A stretch of DNA of 64,000 nucleotides from Spinacia oleracea. Lineage: Eukaryota > Streptophyta > Magnoliopsida > Caryophyllales > Amaranthaceae. The stretch lies in NCBI RefSeq assembly GCF_020520425.1, contig NC_079487.1:128920385-128984384 (forward strand). Direction: 5' to 3'. The notes beneath the pieces are model-generated. The model saw only the letters and a program-made list of their open reading frames with translations. It did not search any database and was not told where the DNA came from. The stretch's first letter is position 1. Every line of letters starts with the position of its first letter. The position numbers and the translations under genes were made by a program. Shown piece after piece: positions 23,575-36,744 of the stretch.

Positions 23575-26500
23575 CTAAGGGCTAAGGTTAACATGATCAG
23601 GGTTGTTAAATCTCACATTTTTCTTCTTGTTCTTCCAGAATTCATCTTTTTTACCTTTCCTTTTGTCTTTCACCATACCTGTTTTGCTGTTAACTATACC
23701 AAGTATGGCACTTTTATCCTTCTTGTTCTTTATAGCCGCTTTAACATTCAAAATTGCTCTGAGCTTCCGATAAGATTCAGGATCTGGGATTTGTCCATGT
23801 TTCACCATTTGCTTGTGGTAATAGAAAGCCCTTTTGAAATCACGAACACGAACAAAAGCATAAATCATTGTAGCATATGTAACAGAATCAGGTTTCAAAT
23901 CTAAAGCAATCATCTCCTTCAACAACTGTGGTAACTTCAAGTCTTGTCCTCCTCGTGCATACGCATTTATAAGCATATTATATGTTATTACCGTTGGCTG
24001 AAAACCAATCTTCCCAAATTCACAAATAACATCTCTTGCTTCCACATAGTGACCCTGTTTTGCAAATCCATCAAGAAGAATGTTGAAGGTTACTCGAGTC
24101 CCTTCAATTTTCTCCTGAATCATGAATTTCCATATTTCCTTGAGTGTTTGTGCATCCCCAGCTCGCCTAAATGCATCAAGAAGAGCAGTATATGTTTCTA
24201 TGGAGGGTTTAATTCCTTCCCTCTGCATATTCTCAAACGCTTTATAAGCTTTCTCATGCCAACCACTAATTGAATATGCATGAATTAAGGCAGTATATGA
24301 ATGAGAAGTTGGATTAATACCAGCTTTTTTCATTCTCAAGAATGCATCTGCCGCCAAATCACTCATCTTCTTCTGTCTACCATATGCACTTATCAGGTTT
24401 GTGTATGATTTGACATCTGGTTCAAGTCCAGTAGTTTGCATTTCCTGAAGAAGCTTCTCAACTATCTCAGGTTGCATCCTTTTGCTGTAAGCATCCATAA
24501 AAATATTGTATGTAGCAGTGGAAGGTGAAATGCCTTTAGTCTTCATCTCAACAAAGAGAGCTTCCGCTTCTTCGAGTTTGTTGGATCTACAATAAGCGTC
24601 CATAAGAGTATTATATACTATGGTATTAGAGGATATCCCTTTTTTCTCCATTTCTCCTTGAATGATCAGAGCTTGATTCTGCAGTCCTTCGTCACATAGT
24701 GATTTGATCAGAGCTCCTACAACCTCCAAACTCCAGTTAACTCCTTTTCTGTTCATTCTTTCAAAAAAATCCCATGCATCTTTGGCTTTTCTGCCTTCCT
24801 TTCTCATGAGAGTAATCATAGTAGAACCTGTCACACGATCTGGAAGGATATTATTCATCTCCATTTCCTCGTACACTTTCCAAGCGTCTTGATACCTACA
24901 ATGAACATCTATGTATTAGAATCCACGAAATTAATGATATAAAGACCATGTCTCTCAAATCCTATGCAAGAATCGAGAGTTTCAAGTAATAGAGCAAGTC
25001 TTTGTGTGTATCTACATGAAACGGTAAGGATTTCAATCCTAATGCAACAACAACTTCCCATAATCCTAAGATCTAGCTCAATCCACCAGACACTTAATTC
25101 AGGTAACAGGCACATAAGTGCACCCAACAATATTAGATCCATCCTCTTTCCATACCCTCCCTCAAACAGTCAAACCCTAAAAACATTTATCCCAAGATCA
25201 GTCCCACAAGTATGCACTGGGAAGCATACATTAGTATGCGTCCATAATTTTCAGTTAGCTGCATGCGTGCATCTGCAATTCTGCACTATGCTGGACATCC
25301 CATATGTTAGTTAAAGTTACCAGAACCAAACATGAAAAAGTATCCGAGAAATTATGTGACAATTTCTTGTACACATACTTTCCTTCCCACCCCTTAAGAA
25401 AAGGAAGAAGAAGGATGAAGATAACACGGCCACAACTATGAGGCAATATAACAAGATGGATATCACTGCAAAAACAAAAACAAAAAACAAGAAAGAAGAG
25501 AAAGAGCAAAAACTAATATTTACGGAAATTTATTGGAATTTAGGGCGGTTAACTTTGATGTAGTAGTGACATCAGAACTTTCTGACTCACTGTCTTAGAC
25601 GTAATTTCGACTGATTGGCACTGCCCCCGAGATTTGACACAGCGCTCTCTTAAACAGTGCAATCAACTGATAAAGATTTTTATGCCTAAAGTTTGAAGAT
25701 ATATTCGGAGATGCCATGTGACCTTTAACAACCATAATACTATGTCTGTAACTAAAGGAACGCTTAGTGCATCAACTTTGAGAAAATTTGGAACTCACAA
25801 TCGCTCAGAACCAGGGGTAAACACATTGTAGAATAGAACAGGGATTAAGGTTATCGTGGACTAGAGACAAGCATGAGATATCCTCAAATCCAAAAAAAAA
25901 AAAATTTACTTCAATATCCTGATATGCCTTCTCTACTTCCATTCTCAAGAAAACACTCTTTCATTCTCATCCTTGTGCCCTTGTTGTTTGAAGAGCACCC
26001 CCACCCCCACAAAAAAAATCAAGGTATTTCACAGAATCCAACTGGCTCAATAGTTTATACTCAACATACAAATTATTATTCTAACGCTGTGCTTTTACAA
26101 GTACACTAATCTACCACCTACACATGTATAGATTCTGCATGTCATCTGAGCATAAGAAGAACAAAGTAGGATAAATAATATCAAGCTCCTTAATCCTATT
26201 TTGTCTTCTTAGAAAGCATTACAAAAGGAAGCAAATGTGTACCTTCCACTGGTTAGTAGCCCAGACAATGCAGCATTATAAACATGAACATCCCTAAAAT
26301 CCCTGGTATCCGGCAAATTCCTCCACAAAATCATCAGCTTACCACCCATTCTAGCCCTCCCCAATGCCGGAAATAGCACAGAACAAGCTCTAGGAGTAAC
26401 CATAGAGGGTTCCTGCAACCCCATCCACTCATAAAAATACAAGCAACTCATCATCATACTTTCCTGAATCATCAACTCCAACACCTCCACACACTCTGGC

Positions 26501-27060
26501 TCTCCCACTCTCCCTTCATATCCGCTCAACTGCTCACCCAATGTTGAATTTTCTGGTAAACTCCTCGCAATCCCCATGATTTCCCCCACAATACCCTCGA
26601 TCACAGACCTCTGATCATAACCAACTTCACTATTCTCCTCAACCTTTTCCCTTTTGAGTTCAAATTCGAATTCAGGCTCGTTTTCTTCAGTGCCGTCAGC
26701 CAAATGCCAGGCAGTTCGACGGTTTCTCTGGAGGGATAACTTGGACTCCCGAGGTGGGTCTTGAGTTGAATTGCGGGATTTGAAGAATCTGTAAATTGGA
26801 TCATCTGGGTACTTCTCATTTTGCTCCTGTTCTACCTCTTCTTCGGCTTCTTCTTCTTCAAGGTAAGGGAGGAAAATGGGGGGTGTAGAAACAGAGGAAG
26901 AAGATGGGTTATTAGAAGAAGATGGGGATGTTGACGAGAGAGAAAAAAGTTTAAATCTTTGAGTCCCGCCAAAATTAAAGGAAGGGTTTGGAGAGAGAAT
27001 AGAATTATGGTTGAAATTTAGGAATGTGAAAGAAGGAAGATTATGGCTCATTAGAGCCAT
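23575..27060 (-). CDS. EMB1006: Chloroplast PPR protein, EMB1006-like
   Basis: Two exons, 26243-27060 and 23575-24895, join in phase (AG then G) to 2139 nt, giving 712 residues. Residues 1 to about 60 are rich in Ser, Pro, Asn and Phe with few acids, as in a plastid transit peptide. An acidic, low-complexity linker follows. The conserved block LQEPSMVTPRACSVLFPALG comes next, then about ten P-class pentatricopeptide repeats of 35 residues (for example VYNTLMDAYCRSNKLEEAEA and SYTALIHAYSISGWHEKAYK). The C-terminus is basic (KGKKDEFWKNKKKNVR). There are no E or DYW domains, so this is a P-class RNA-binding protein likely acting on organellar transcripts. The wording closely matches my memory of Arabidopsis At5g50280 (EMB1006, embryo-defective). 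The start at 27060 is the first ATG of the frame and has a good context (GAAATGGCT). Confidence 0.9.
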
Positions 27061-27494
27061 TTCTTGTTCACTGGAAATCTCACACCTTTTTTGCACAATC
27101 AATTAAACTTCAGATTTTACGAATCAGTAGTTATTATCATAGTCTGGAGCTGAGTTTCAGTTGGGCATTTTGTCGAACAGTTGGTGTGCAAGCTCAAAAC
27201 ACCTAGAACTTCAATATCAAAGTACACAAAAGCCTACTCAGCTAATAATCCCGTATGCATTGCAATCAATATAACCTCACCTCAATATAACCTCACCTGT
27301 TTCTGATTTCTGAAGCTCCCACGATAACTCTCTCTCTCACTCTCTTTCTCTCACGAGGTATCAGAACGCAGCAGTTTGTATCACCTCTTCAGGGGAAGCT
27401 AAGAAAGGGAATTCCAAACTGTAAGTAACGGTTAATATTTTGACCAAATTTTAGCTGGTTGACGGTTGAATGAGAAAATACAGTTGGACAATTA
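27061..27494 (-). promoter_or_regulatory. PPR gene leader and promoter region
   Basis: A CT/TC microsatellite at about 27328-27355 (GA/CT motif on the minus strand) lies 270-300 bp before the start codon, where plant genes often carry Y-patch or GAGA-type core promoter elements. No TATA box is evident. Confidence 0.4.
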
Positions 27495-27863
27495 CTCCCT
27501 CCGTTCCTTTTTGTTTGTTACGTATGGACTTTTACAAAACGTATAATAAAGATTCTTTTTCTTTTTTATTAAAAAAAATAAACCCATCTAAAACCTCAAT
27601 CCACTTATCATTACAACAACCAATAACATTGTTTTATTTATCAAAATGAACCAATAATGGAAAAACACAAAGATTGCTAAGTTAATATACTTGGAAAATT
27701 ACAAGATATTTAATGAGTTGAGAAAATTGAACCAATTAAAATTAAAAGATGACACAAAAAATGATAGTATAATAAATTTATAAAAGGAAAGATTCTCCCA
27801 CGTAACAAACATTGTGAAACACCCTAAAAGAAATACGTAACAAACAGAAAGAAACGGAGGGAG
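27495..27863. mobile_element. Stowaway-type MITE, 369 bp
   Basis: CTCCCTCCGTTCCTTT at the left and AAACGGAGGGAG at the right are flanked by TA at 27493-27494 and 27864-27865. The subterminal repeats TTTGTTTGTTACGTA and TACGTAACAAACAGAAA extend the inverted repeat. It lies just upstream of the PPR gene's probable promoter, so it could affect regulation. Confidence 0.88.
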
Positions 27864-27865
27864 TA

Positions 27866-28717
27866 GTAGATTGGGTTCGGAAAACTAATTTAAACCAGCG
27901 TAAGGCGTAAATTATTTTATGCACCTAGTTAGATATTATGTTTTTATAGAACATAAATCTTATAAGTAAAAGCCCATACGGGTAGCCGACTAGCCGGGAG
28001 CGGGTGTGGATGGGAGAGAGTAGAAACCATTCAGCCGATTCAGGTAGAGGTGCGGTAAAGAGACTTCTAGTTCGAGTATGGGTAAGGTCAATTTGAGTCT
28101 AGTGAAGGCCAGTTTATTGTGAAAAACGAATACTCGGTAAATTTCAACGATAATTAATTTTAATCGGGCCTGTATGGGTCAAATCAATTTTTGAAGTACT
28201 ATATACTTTGCATATGCTTAAGAAAATGTATTATCATTAAAATGTATTCTCATTAAAAGTGTATACGTACATGATTCAAATTTGGATATGAATAACGTGT
28301 GTGTGTTCGATCAAGTGCCTATTCCCAGGGAAAAAAGGTCCAAGAACCACAAATGTTACAGAAGAAGTATAATATACTTACAAAGAAGAAACTGCAAAGC
28401 ATCTTAAGAAATAATTTAGGACTTAGACAACCATAACGAAGATTCCGAAGTCTCTACAGGAGAGAAGTAAAATCTCCAATGCACTCTAACCTTTGTCACG
28501 GCTTAAACTGACACTGTGTACATAAACTACAAGAAAAGTTAGGGGGTGCAGTATAAAATCAACGTCAAGCTAACCCTCAAAACGTTGCCCACGAATGGGG
28601 GTGCTCTGTAGTGTAAAACGACCAAGAAGGAACGGTAAAACTGGCAATAATGATAATGCCATTCTCTTCATTTCTTCTGGAATCGCGAGCAGGGTAATTT
28701 CACTGCCAGATAGACGG
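27866..28717. other. Spacer with the UFSP2 3' flank
   Basis: No gene is seen. The part from about 28330 to 28717 is likely the 3' UTR of the UFSP2 gene. Before it lies AT-rich DNA with a GC-richer patch at 27975-28075 of unknown origin. Confidence 0.45.
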
Positions 28718-31700
28718 CTACACCATGTTTGGTCTTTGTGGCAACAATAGATTGTAGAACTTATCGGCTAAGAAGAAACTCTTTCCCTTGCTATCAACAG
28801 CCTTTTTCCACCCACACCAACCACCATTTACGATTTTCTTAAGATCTTCACCACCAGTGTAATGAGGATCCAATATTAGGAATGCACAATCACCACTTGC
28901 ATCATTGTAGTCAACTCCTAGAAGTGTATATGCGAGGACACCACCACCTGCATTTGTTCGGCAACTCGGATTAAGAAAGGCATATAGTTCTATTATATGC
29001 ATTAAGTGACAAAAGAGCTTGGCGGTGAAAGCAACACCATCTTGAAAGTTATAAGTATTTCATAAGCCATCAAGACTTCAAGAAAACTTCTTAAAAAATA
29101 CTGACAATTACTATCTTGTGGTTAAACAAAATGACGAAGAAAGAACCTAGGAAATGACTGCAACACATGCTTAGCTTGTAGTGCGGCAGACACTCAAGAA
29201 GGTTGGTGGTTAGATGTTTATGGTGTTTAACAGTAGGCTGCAGTTATGCTTGCATGAAACCAGTAACACGGCCACTAGGAACTATCTTTATCTAAGATAT
29301 TGACATCTTCAAATGATGGCTCAGTACTTTTACAAAGTGGATCATACAAGGGACTCAACGAGACTATCATGTTACGGTGAAAAATCACTGACATTCTATT
29401 CATGATTTTGATAATTGGATACCAGTTTAATACTAATTGCAATTTACTGTTAATTTCCTCAGGGTAACTCCCTAACAAGAGACAAGCAGGTGCAAACCAC
29501 CCTCTCCAATCCCTTATCACATATTCACATGCAATACTAACACAGATGAGAAAACATGTGAAGAGGATGCCAAAAGTTTACCAATCATGATGGGTGTTCC
29601 TTGGTTCTCAAAATGCAAGGCTAACTCTCGACATTTCTCAGGAAGCTCAGCTCCAGATCTTACATTCATGACCTTGCAGGTAACCTGTTAGACAAAAAAA
29701 AAATGTCTTTGGCACTTATTTGATATTCAATCATATAATACAGATTACAGAATACAGATACAATAGCTTTCACTTTTTGGGGAGGATGCATGTGTATACG
29801 TGTCAGCCTGTTTGTGCTGCCGATGTTGCCGGTCGGGGGCGGGGGGAAGGGAGCAACTAAACAAAATGCAATATGAACAGTTAAAAATTTTCGCCTCCAG
29901 GACCAGTCATACATGTGCTTTTCTTTTGAGTTTAGTTGTAGCCATTTCACCAACTCAACCTTGCAACAGAAGATTCATTGGAATAAGTGTAAACCCTCTC
30001 AAGAATTGATGACGAAATCATATCAATCTTGAATGAAGTTTTTAAAACTCATAGGGGTTCAAATTATAGTAGGGATGGCAATGGGCAGGGTCTGGATAGG
30101 GTCTAGTAATACCCGGACCCGGACCCTAACTTTTTGACATATACCCATACCCTACCCTTACCCTATAGGGTCTAAAATTATAAGACCCTTACCCGGACCC
30201 TATGGGTCCGACAGGGTATGGGTAGGGTCTAGGGTCTTATGCGGGTCCGCGTAAAACTATAACTTTTATTTCCTTTTTTGTATGCAATTATATGTAATAT
30301 GCAAAAATAATACAAGAACAACGATTAATAAGGCATTTAAAAACAAATAAATAGCTAGTCTTCAAAAATTATCCTTGTCTTTCCTTAAACACAATACATT
30401 TTAAAGTACGAATCTCATAAATTACAAAATCCCACATTCTTAACTACACAACATTAATGTTAATAAATAGGCATCCATTCAGTACTTTAGTAGTAGTTAT
30501 CGTCAATATCATCATCTACTTCATCATCAAGATCCAACAAAAAAAGTGAAGTACATAAAAATAACAAAATTTAAGCGGGTCTAAATATAGGGTATGGATA
30601 GGGTATGGGTCTTAAGGGTCCGCGGATAGGGTATGGGTAGGGTACGCAAAATGATTTATCCACAACTTATGGGTATGGGTCTTAAGGGTCCGCGGGTAGG
30701 GTATGGGTAGGGTATGGGTATGGATAAGTCATTTTGCGTTCAATAACTTGTCCACAACGCAAAATGATTCACAAGTCATAATTAAAGGGTTGCTATCCAT
30801 CATCTCCAAAAGATGGAATAAGATTATACTTCCTCCGTTCCGCAATAGATGTATCGTTTCTCTTTTGGACACTATTCATTAACTAACTTTGACAATTATT
30901 CTTTCACATTATGTAAAAACAAACATAGTCAAGTGAGATTTTGTTAAATTCGTATCAATGTGAGGATTCCAAATATCAATTTTTTATAATTTTACTTACA
31001 CGCAATAAGAGATATTAAAGTTCAAAGATGCATGTTGGGTACGTGAAAAAAGAAATGATGCATCTATTGCGAAACGGAAGAAGTAAGAGTTTTCTTTACC
31101 AATATTAGACCACAAAGAAAAAGAATCATCAAAATGAAAATAGACATGAGCTCATATGGAACTGAAGCAAATAAGTATGGAAAGTTGACCATCACACTTA
31201 CACCCAAAAGTTTGTCCAGCACATAGCTTAACTCAATGGCACCAATCCACTCACGTGATCCAATGAAAGAAGGATCTTTATCACCAATCTCGACTAGTGC
31301 CTCCTGTATCTCCCTGAGCAATATAACACAGAAATACGCAACCTCCAATAATCAAGATGCTGACATCATACGAGTGATCATGGCCAAGGAAATAAATCTT
31401 GATAACCCCTTTAGCCTTTCTCACCTATGAGTGGGAACATCAATTGAAGTATATTGTTGGAGTCTGAACCAGGAGATTATGGTTTGTAACGAGCGATAAG
31501 CACATCCCCATCCCTAGCACATTATTTCAGAAAATAACTTGTCAACGAGGAAACAAAAATTATGGCAAGAACAGTTGTGTATTTCAGAGCCACCCTCCTA
31601 CATGTTTCCTAAACACTTTCCCCTTTTCCCCGTATATACAAATGAACAACGATAACAGTTTACAAAAAAAAAAGGTAATTAACCAACGGTTCCCGCTCAT

Positions 31701-34700
31701 CTTCCATTTTCCAAATATTCTATGCTATATCTCATTAGAGCATAACAACTTAGATAACTTCAGGCATGGTATAATGTATATTGGCACTTAGGCAGGCATA
31801 AGCGTATGTGCCTGATTAAAAAGTCAGGAATCAAGTTCTATAGGTGCGACATCACAGCCTACCAACACCTGCATGGCTGTATCTAACTTAAAAGTGCACT
31901 TGAAAATGTCCAGAAGCTGAGCAGTTTACTAAAAGGTGGACAACAGGAAAATAAAATGTGAACAAACTTCATTAAATCAAAACTCAAAAATATATTATCC
32001 GTCTACTATAGGTGTATCAAACTTAAGAAAGGTTCTACACATCTCTAATCACAGAAAATCCAAACCTTTTCAATAGCCACCACACTAATACCTCACCAAT
32101 ATTTGGTGAGGTTGTTAGGAACCCCCTCTAATCTCACCTTTACATTTAACACATGTTCATACCGTATTTATTACATGGCCTTGATGTTTACTCCGGGTAT
32201 AATTAATCATTAACACTGCATCATATTCATGATTATATAACTAATAACAGACAAAAGAAATTTCATTACCGAGTCATCGAAACCGTTTTGAAGGTAGTGG
32301 TGATACTCATAAGAGCCTTGAACCAGAGACACGAGGCCCCCAGAAACTGCATATAGAATATTCAAATGTGACACAAGTAATCATGGATAGGTCAGTTTAC
32401 AGTAAACAGTCCTGTAGTAAAAGTAATAATTAAAAGTTACTAACCCCCACTGCTAGGAATGTCAGCATGTACATCCTTCAGCAATAAATAACCTAAAGGC
32501 ACAAACAAGATGCCTCCAAAAAGTTAGTGTGTCCAGAGAGGAAACTACAAGGAACTCTACCAATACTTCTTCCATCAATTGAGGTAATATTTAAAAGTAC
32601 ACAGATGGCAAGACAGATGAGAAGAAGATGAGATAACAGCATAATTTACTTTAAAAGGGGGTAATTAAAATCAACGAAGCAAAAGACGTAGTCAGTTAAC
32701 TCAAAAGTACAATACTTACCCCTCTTGGATGAAATCCCTTCATTGGAAGTGGACTTGGCAACTTTTAGGGCATTGGCAATTCGTAAGAGAGGGCGATCAG
32801 AAGGTAAACCCAGTCGAAGATGAAGAGACCTCCTAGCTTCAACTGTAAAAACAGATTGAATATATATGAGAACACTACAGAAACGAGAAGAATATATCTC
32901 ACATATTTATAATTAAACACAGGCTATTCCCCATATGTTTGGGGTTGAACCTTTGATCAACTGAGTAGGTGGAATTTGGAGCCAGAAGCCCAGCCTTGGC
33001 ACCTCAATAACTCAAAAGTTATAATATCTAATGTTATCAGCAAGCTTGCCTGGGTTTCATATAAATGAGCTAGCTTGGTGTTCCCACTCAAACTTTATAA
33101 CAGATCTTTACATACCTTGCTTCAGTTCTGTCTCACCATAACTCAGTTCATAAGTAGCTGTTATGGGGTGCAAAATACCAGGAGGACAAAAGTGGAATGG
33201 CCGTATCTGCAATTACAAACAACCATGGAAGAAAACGAGTTCAAATAAGAGAAGAGAGGCATGCTTAAAAAAATCACTTCAAAGAAAAAAAAAACAAATA
33301 AGAATCTGTTTATAGTTAGAGCAATGGGTACAAAAGCAATCACTATTACAGCACATATAAGAAAGCAAAGAAATTTTAATGTAAACCTAATTCCGAACAG
33401 AAGAGTTTGTATACAATAAAAAAAATCTAGTTCCATACACATATATGCACACCAAAAAAAACCCAGAAAATGGAGCCGGGCACAACTTTTATTGAAGCAC
33501 AAAGTTCAAGGAAATAAAATATCTAGTTTGATTTCAGTACAATGTTGAGTGTGTCCATTCAGTATTTAGCATAACACAACCAATCAAAGAGAAAGAAACA
33601 AGATCTGCAAGTAGAGAAGAAAAGGAAACAAGGAACTCCATGTCTCAATTGCAGTATACACATATTGACATATGGAAGAAGATTGATAAAAGAACCATAT
33701 TACACATAAGGACATAAATGTCCACAGCAGAAAACAGATCAAAGGCAGCTAATAAATGGAAAAGGAACCCGAAGATAAACACCACACCAATCGCTCGGAA
33801 CAAACTGAAATGAAGTAACTTCAAAGTATAACGGCAAGAGGTAAAAAAAAACAAAAGAAAAAGGCCATGTTATCACAGAAACCATGAGAAAAATATGGAA
33901 CAGGCACTAACTGAAGAGTGACAAATGAAACAGGTATCATAGGAGAGAAGAATATAAATGTTTATATAGTATTGTGAAGATCCCCATTTTTGTACAAGCT
34001 AAAAAACGGTTTAACATCAAAAAATCTATACAAGTAATATCCTACCTGAGGATGTTGAACTAAGAAAGAGGGTGCCACAATGTTTCTCATAGTTGTTAGC
34101 TGGTCAAGTAGTGCAGGAATAATTAGCTTTGAAACTGCATGTGTGAGAGGAAGACTTTTGACAGCATAACAAACAACTTCCAGTTTGTAATCGACAAGCC
34201 TCAGTATCGCTTCCTCTGGAGCTGAAAGCATAAGAAATTATAGTTATAACTTATAAGTTCACAGATCGCAAGCATTTTTGCCGTTGCGGAAACTGATTGC
34301 ATCAACCAGATTAAAATGAAGGGAGAAATGTCAATACCAGGACAATACTCTGCCATTGGCGCAACAGATTGTGGGGACATGATTGACTTATTTGAGAGGG
34401 CAGTCACCTGAATAGTATCTGCACTCTAAGCAAAGAAAGTATAAGGAGAAGAATTACCCTTGCTGATGATCAGCATTGATAGAAGCCAGAAACAGTGCAT
34501 TAATTTAGAACCTGTAATAATTACTCAATGAGCTCACATCCAGAGAAAAGGCATATCAAATTCATTACCTCAGCATCCACAGCCGGTTTACTCTCTAAAC
34601 AGAAGTATGAACAACATAATGACTTTCCATCAGACTTTTCCGCGGTGTCATCCAAAAGCTTACTATTGGAGATGTCTGTTTGGAACTCCAAATCTGAACC

Positions 34701-36744
34701 ACGAACAATAACAGGACGAGGTAGAACACCTGACGACTTGTCCGATGCTTCCAGGATGAATGTGAGTTGAGGATCTCTGAACATGGTGGCTAGTTCTTCA
34801 TTCGCTTGCAGATATCGGTCCACCGCATCTGAAGTACACCAAGGTAGTCCTTGTACTTAGAAAAGTAAAAACTCCAACATAACTGATTTTCAGTAATAGG
34901 TATCAGCCAATTGACTGAACTTATCACTGACTATTAATCTATATGTTAGGGATCCGACAAAATTTTACAGAGATAAAACAAACAAACATGTAATTGTTCT
35001 TAATTTAGGAATGTAAAACAATCTTCTAAACTTTCTCCAAATTTGAGAAATTGTTTTTAATAATAGACGGATGTGGCAGTTAGGGATGTCAATGAGCCGA
35101 TACGCTCGTGAACAGCCCATGAACAAGCTCGGTCAAAGCTCGTTCATTTATAGATAAATGAGCCTGAACAAAAAATTTAAGCTCGTTTAATAAATGATAC
35201 TAGCTCGAACAACCTAGTGTTCGGCTCGTTTAGGCTCGCGAACAACTCGATCATGTTCATTTTCAAGCTCGTTCATGTTCGTTTATAAGCTCGTTTAAAA
35301 GCTTGTTCAAGCTCGTTTACATTAAATTTCCAAAAAAAAATATGACAAATTTTTATTTATAAGTAAATATAAGTTGCAATTAGTTTGTTAGATTTTGATT
35401 TTTAGGAGATTATAATTTAAAAAATGGTACAAAGTATTAGTTAGTATATTGTGCTAGCCTTTTCTTTGGGTATGGTTATGTTTTTATGTTTTATAATTGT
35501 TTAAAATAATATTTCATTTATTAATATGCTCATTTAAATTCGATCTTGCTTGTTTATTAAGGCTCGTTTGTTAAAAGCTCGTTTGTTAATAGTTCGGCTC
35601 GGCTCGAGCTTGAACTTAAACAAGTTACTCGTGAGCTAAGCTCGAACAACGAAAAACTTAAATGAGCTAAGCTCGAACAAGGAAAATGAAAGCTCGGCTC
35701 AAGCTCGAGCTCGGAAATTTCTTATCAAGCCTAGCTCGAACAGCCAAATATTCGGCTCCGCTCAGCTCGTTGACATCCCTGTGCATAAACTTGATGGACA
35801 TGGTCTCATTTGAGTTTGCAGCAAGTCAAGACCCTCTTTACTGAATTCAACAATAAATCCCCAATCGTTACTCAATTAACTCATTTTTCACCTTAATTTC
35901 AGTAATACACCCATCCATAGATATATTTTGACACACATATAACATTATCAACTTAAATATGATTCTTACAGTAATAGCAACACCAAAATCAAATAGGTCT
36001 TGCAGCAATTGAATAGTGCACGCAACATCAATGCAATAGGCATGATTCAAACATCACAGCATTGTCACCAAATTTTCAGAAAATGAAATCAACATTGCAG
36101 CAATAATTTCAAATCAAAATTTCCAAAATCTTAATTTCATGAATTAAAACAAAGTAGCAACAATTTCAGACAAATTTTTTAGTAGAAGTACCTGAATCAT
36201 TATTTGCAGGAACATAAACAGGTAACTTGATAGGAAGTTCACATTTCAGCATACAACCTCTCTCCCAAAGATAATTCCCCGCCTTCTCCTCATACAATAC
36301 ACACTCAACATCCTCCACATTCGTCGAATCCCCCCATTTTGCAGCGAAGAACTTCAATTCACCGCTACTCGAACCCGAAACTCCGCCAATTACATCAAAG
36401 TTCCTCAAATTCTCTCCATTATACAAAATCTCCCTCAATTTACAAGCAGCGTTGATCGCCTGCTTGGCAATTTGTACCAATTCGCCATTTTTCCCGATAA
36501 TCAGAGCTCCGATTACATGAAAACCTTTGATTATGAGTGACCTGAGATCGTCCGCCTCTTTGGAGAAATCAGGAGAGAGGAGATCGGACGGCAAGTAGTG
36601 AAGACATCGGACGGTGGAGACGACGGTGAATTGAGGGAAAAAGGGTGATCCGATCAGCCATTGGAGAGGTGCATCGTAATTGTTGGTGAGGATGAGCTTA
36701 GGGCATAAAACCCTAACACTTTTGCCGTTATCCATCGAGGGCAT
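28718..36744 (-). CDS. UFSP2: Ufm1-specific protease (peptidase C78), 12 exons
   Basis: Exons: 36192-36744, 34569-34828, 34338-34425, 34046-34221, 33116-33206, 32720-32842, 32445-32492, 32270-32346, 31425-31513, 31202-31313, 29582-29684 and 28718-28947. They join in phase to 1950 nt, giving 649 residues, close to the length I recall for the Arabidopsis enzyme. The C-terminal half is the C78 cysteine-protease domain. It has YEYHHYLQ, then [13 protein letters not shown] with the catalytic Cys476. The Asp600-Pro-His602 pair lies in ILDPHYTG, followed by [11 protein letters not shown] and the hallmark C-terminus [11 protein letters not shown]. The enzyme matures the ubiquitin-like modifier UFM1 and removes it from substrates such as ER-bound ribosomes. 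All catalytic residues are present, so it should be active. The start at 36744 gives [13 protein letters not shown]; the Met at 36735 is an alternative. Introns 1 and 10 carry transposons. Confidence 0.94.
30071..30800. mobile_element. GGGTATGGGTA-rich non-autonomous element in UFSP2 intron 10
   Basis: The left end reads AGGGATGGCAATGGGC. The right end, read on the other strand, reads ATGGATAGCAACCC, so both resemble hAT-type ends of plant non-autonomous elements. Inside, near both ends, are arrays of GGGTA, GGGTCT and GGGTATG words (30090-30250 and 30585-30730), with an AT-rich middle. No protein is encoded and no clear 8-bp duplication was found. The intron is 1.5 kb, and this element plus a neighbouring MITE make up most of it. 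Confidence 0.55.
30829..31083. mobile_element. Stowaway-type MITE, 255 bp, in UFSP2 intron 10
   Basis: CTTCCTCCGTTCCGCAATAG on the left pairs with CTATTGCGAAACGGAAGAAG on the right, and TA flanks both sides (30827-30828, 31084-31085). The interior (CATAGTCAAGTGAGAT, then TTGTTAAATTCGTATCAATG) matches the element at 49504-49756, so the two are one family. The right end stops about 120 bp from the next exon. Confidence 0.88.
35081..35781. mobile_element. hAT-like non-autonomous element in UFSP2 intron 1
   Basis: The left end TAGGGATGTCAATGAGCCGA and the right end, read on the other strand (CAGGGATGTCAACGAGCTGA), form terminal inverted repeats with 16-17 of 20 matches. Inside, the word AAGCTCG with GTTCATGTTCGTTT recurs many times at both ends (35100-35330 and 35560-35770) around an AT-rich centre. 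This is typical of plant hAT-derived elements with subterminal repeats. A convincing 8-bp target duplication was not found, so the element is probably old. Confidence 0.7.

Noticed and set aside
24964-25314. 116-codon plus-strand frame in the PPR intron
   Set aside because: It lies in an intron, is antisense, and has no family resemblance.
30090-30730. GGGTA-rich arrays as interstitial telomere repeats
   Set aside because: The units are GGGTATG, GGGTAGG and GGGTCT, not TTTAGGG, and they are bounded by transposon-like ends.
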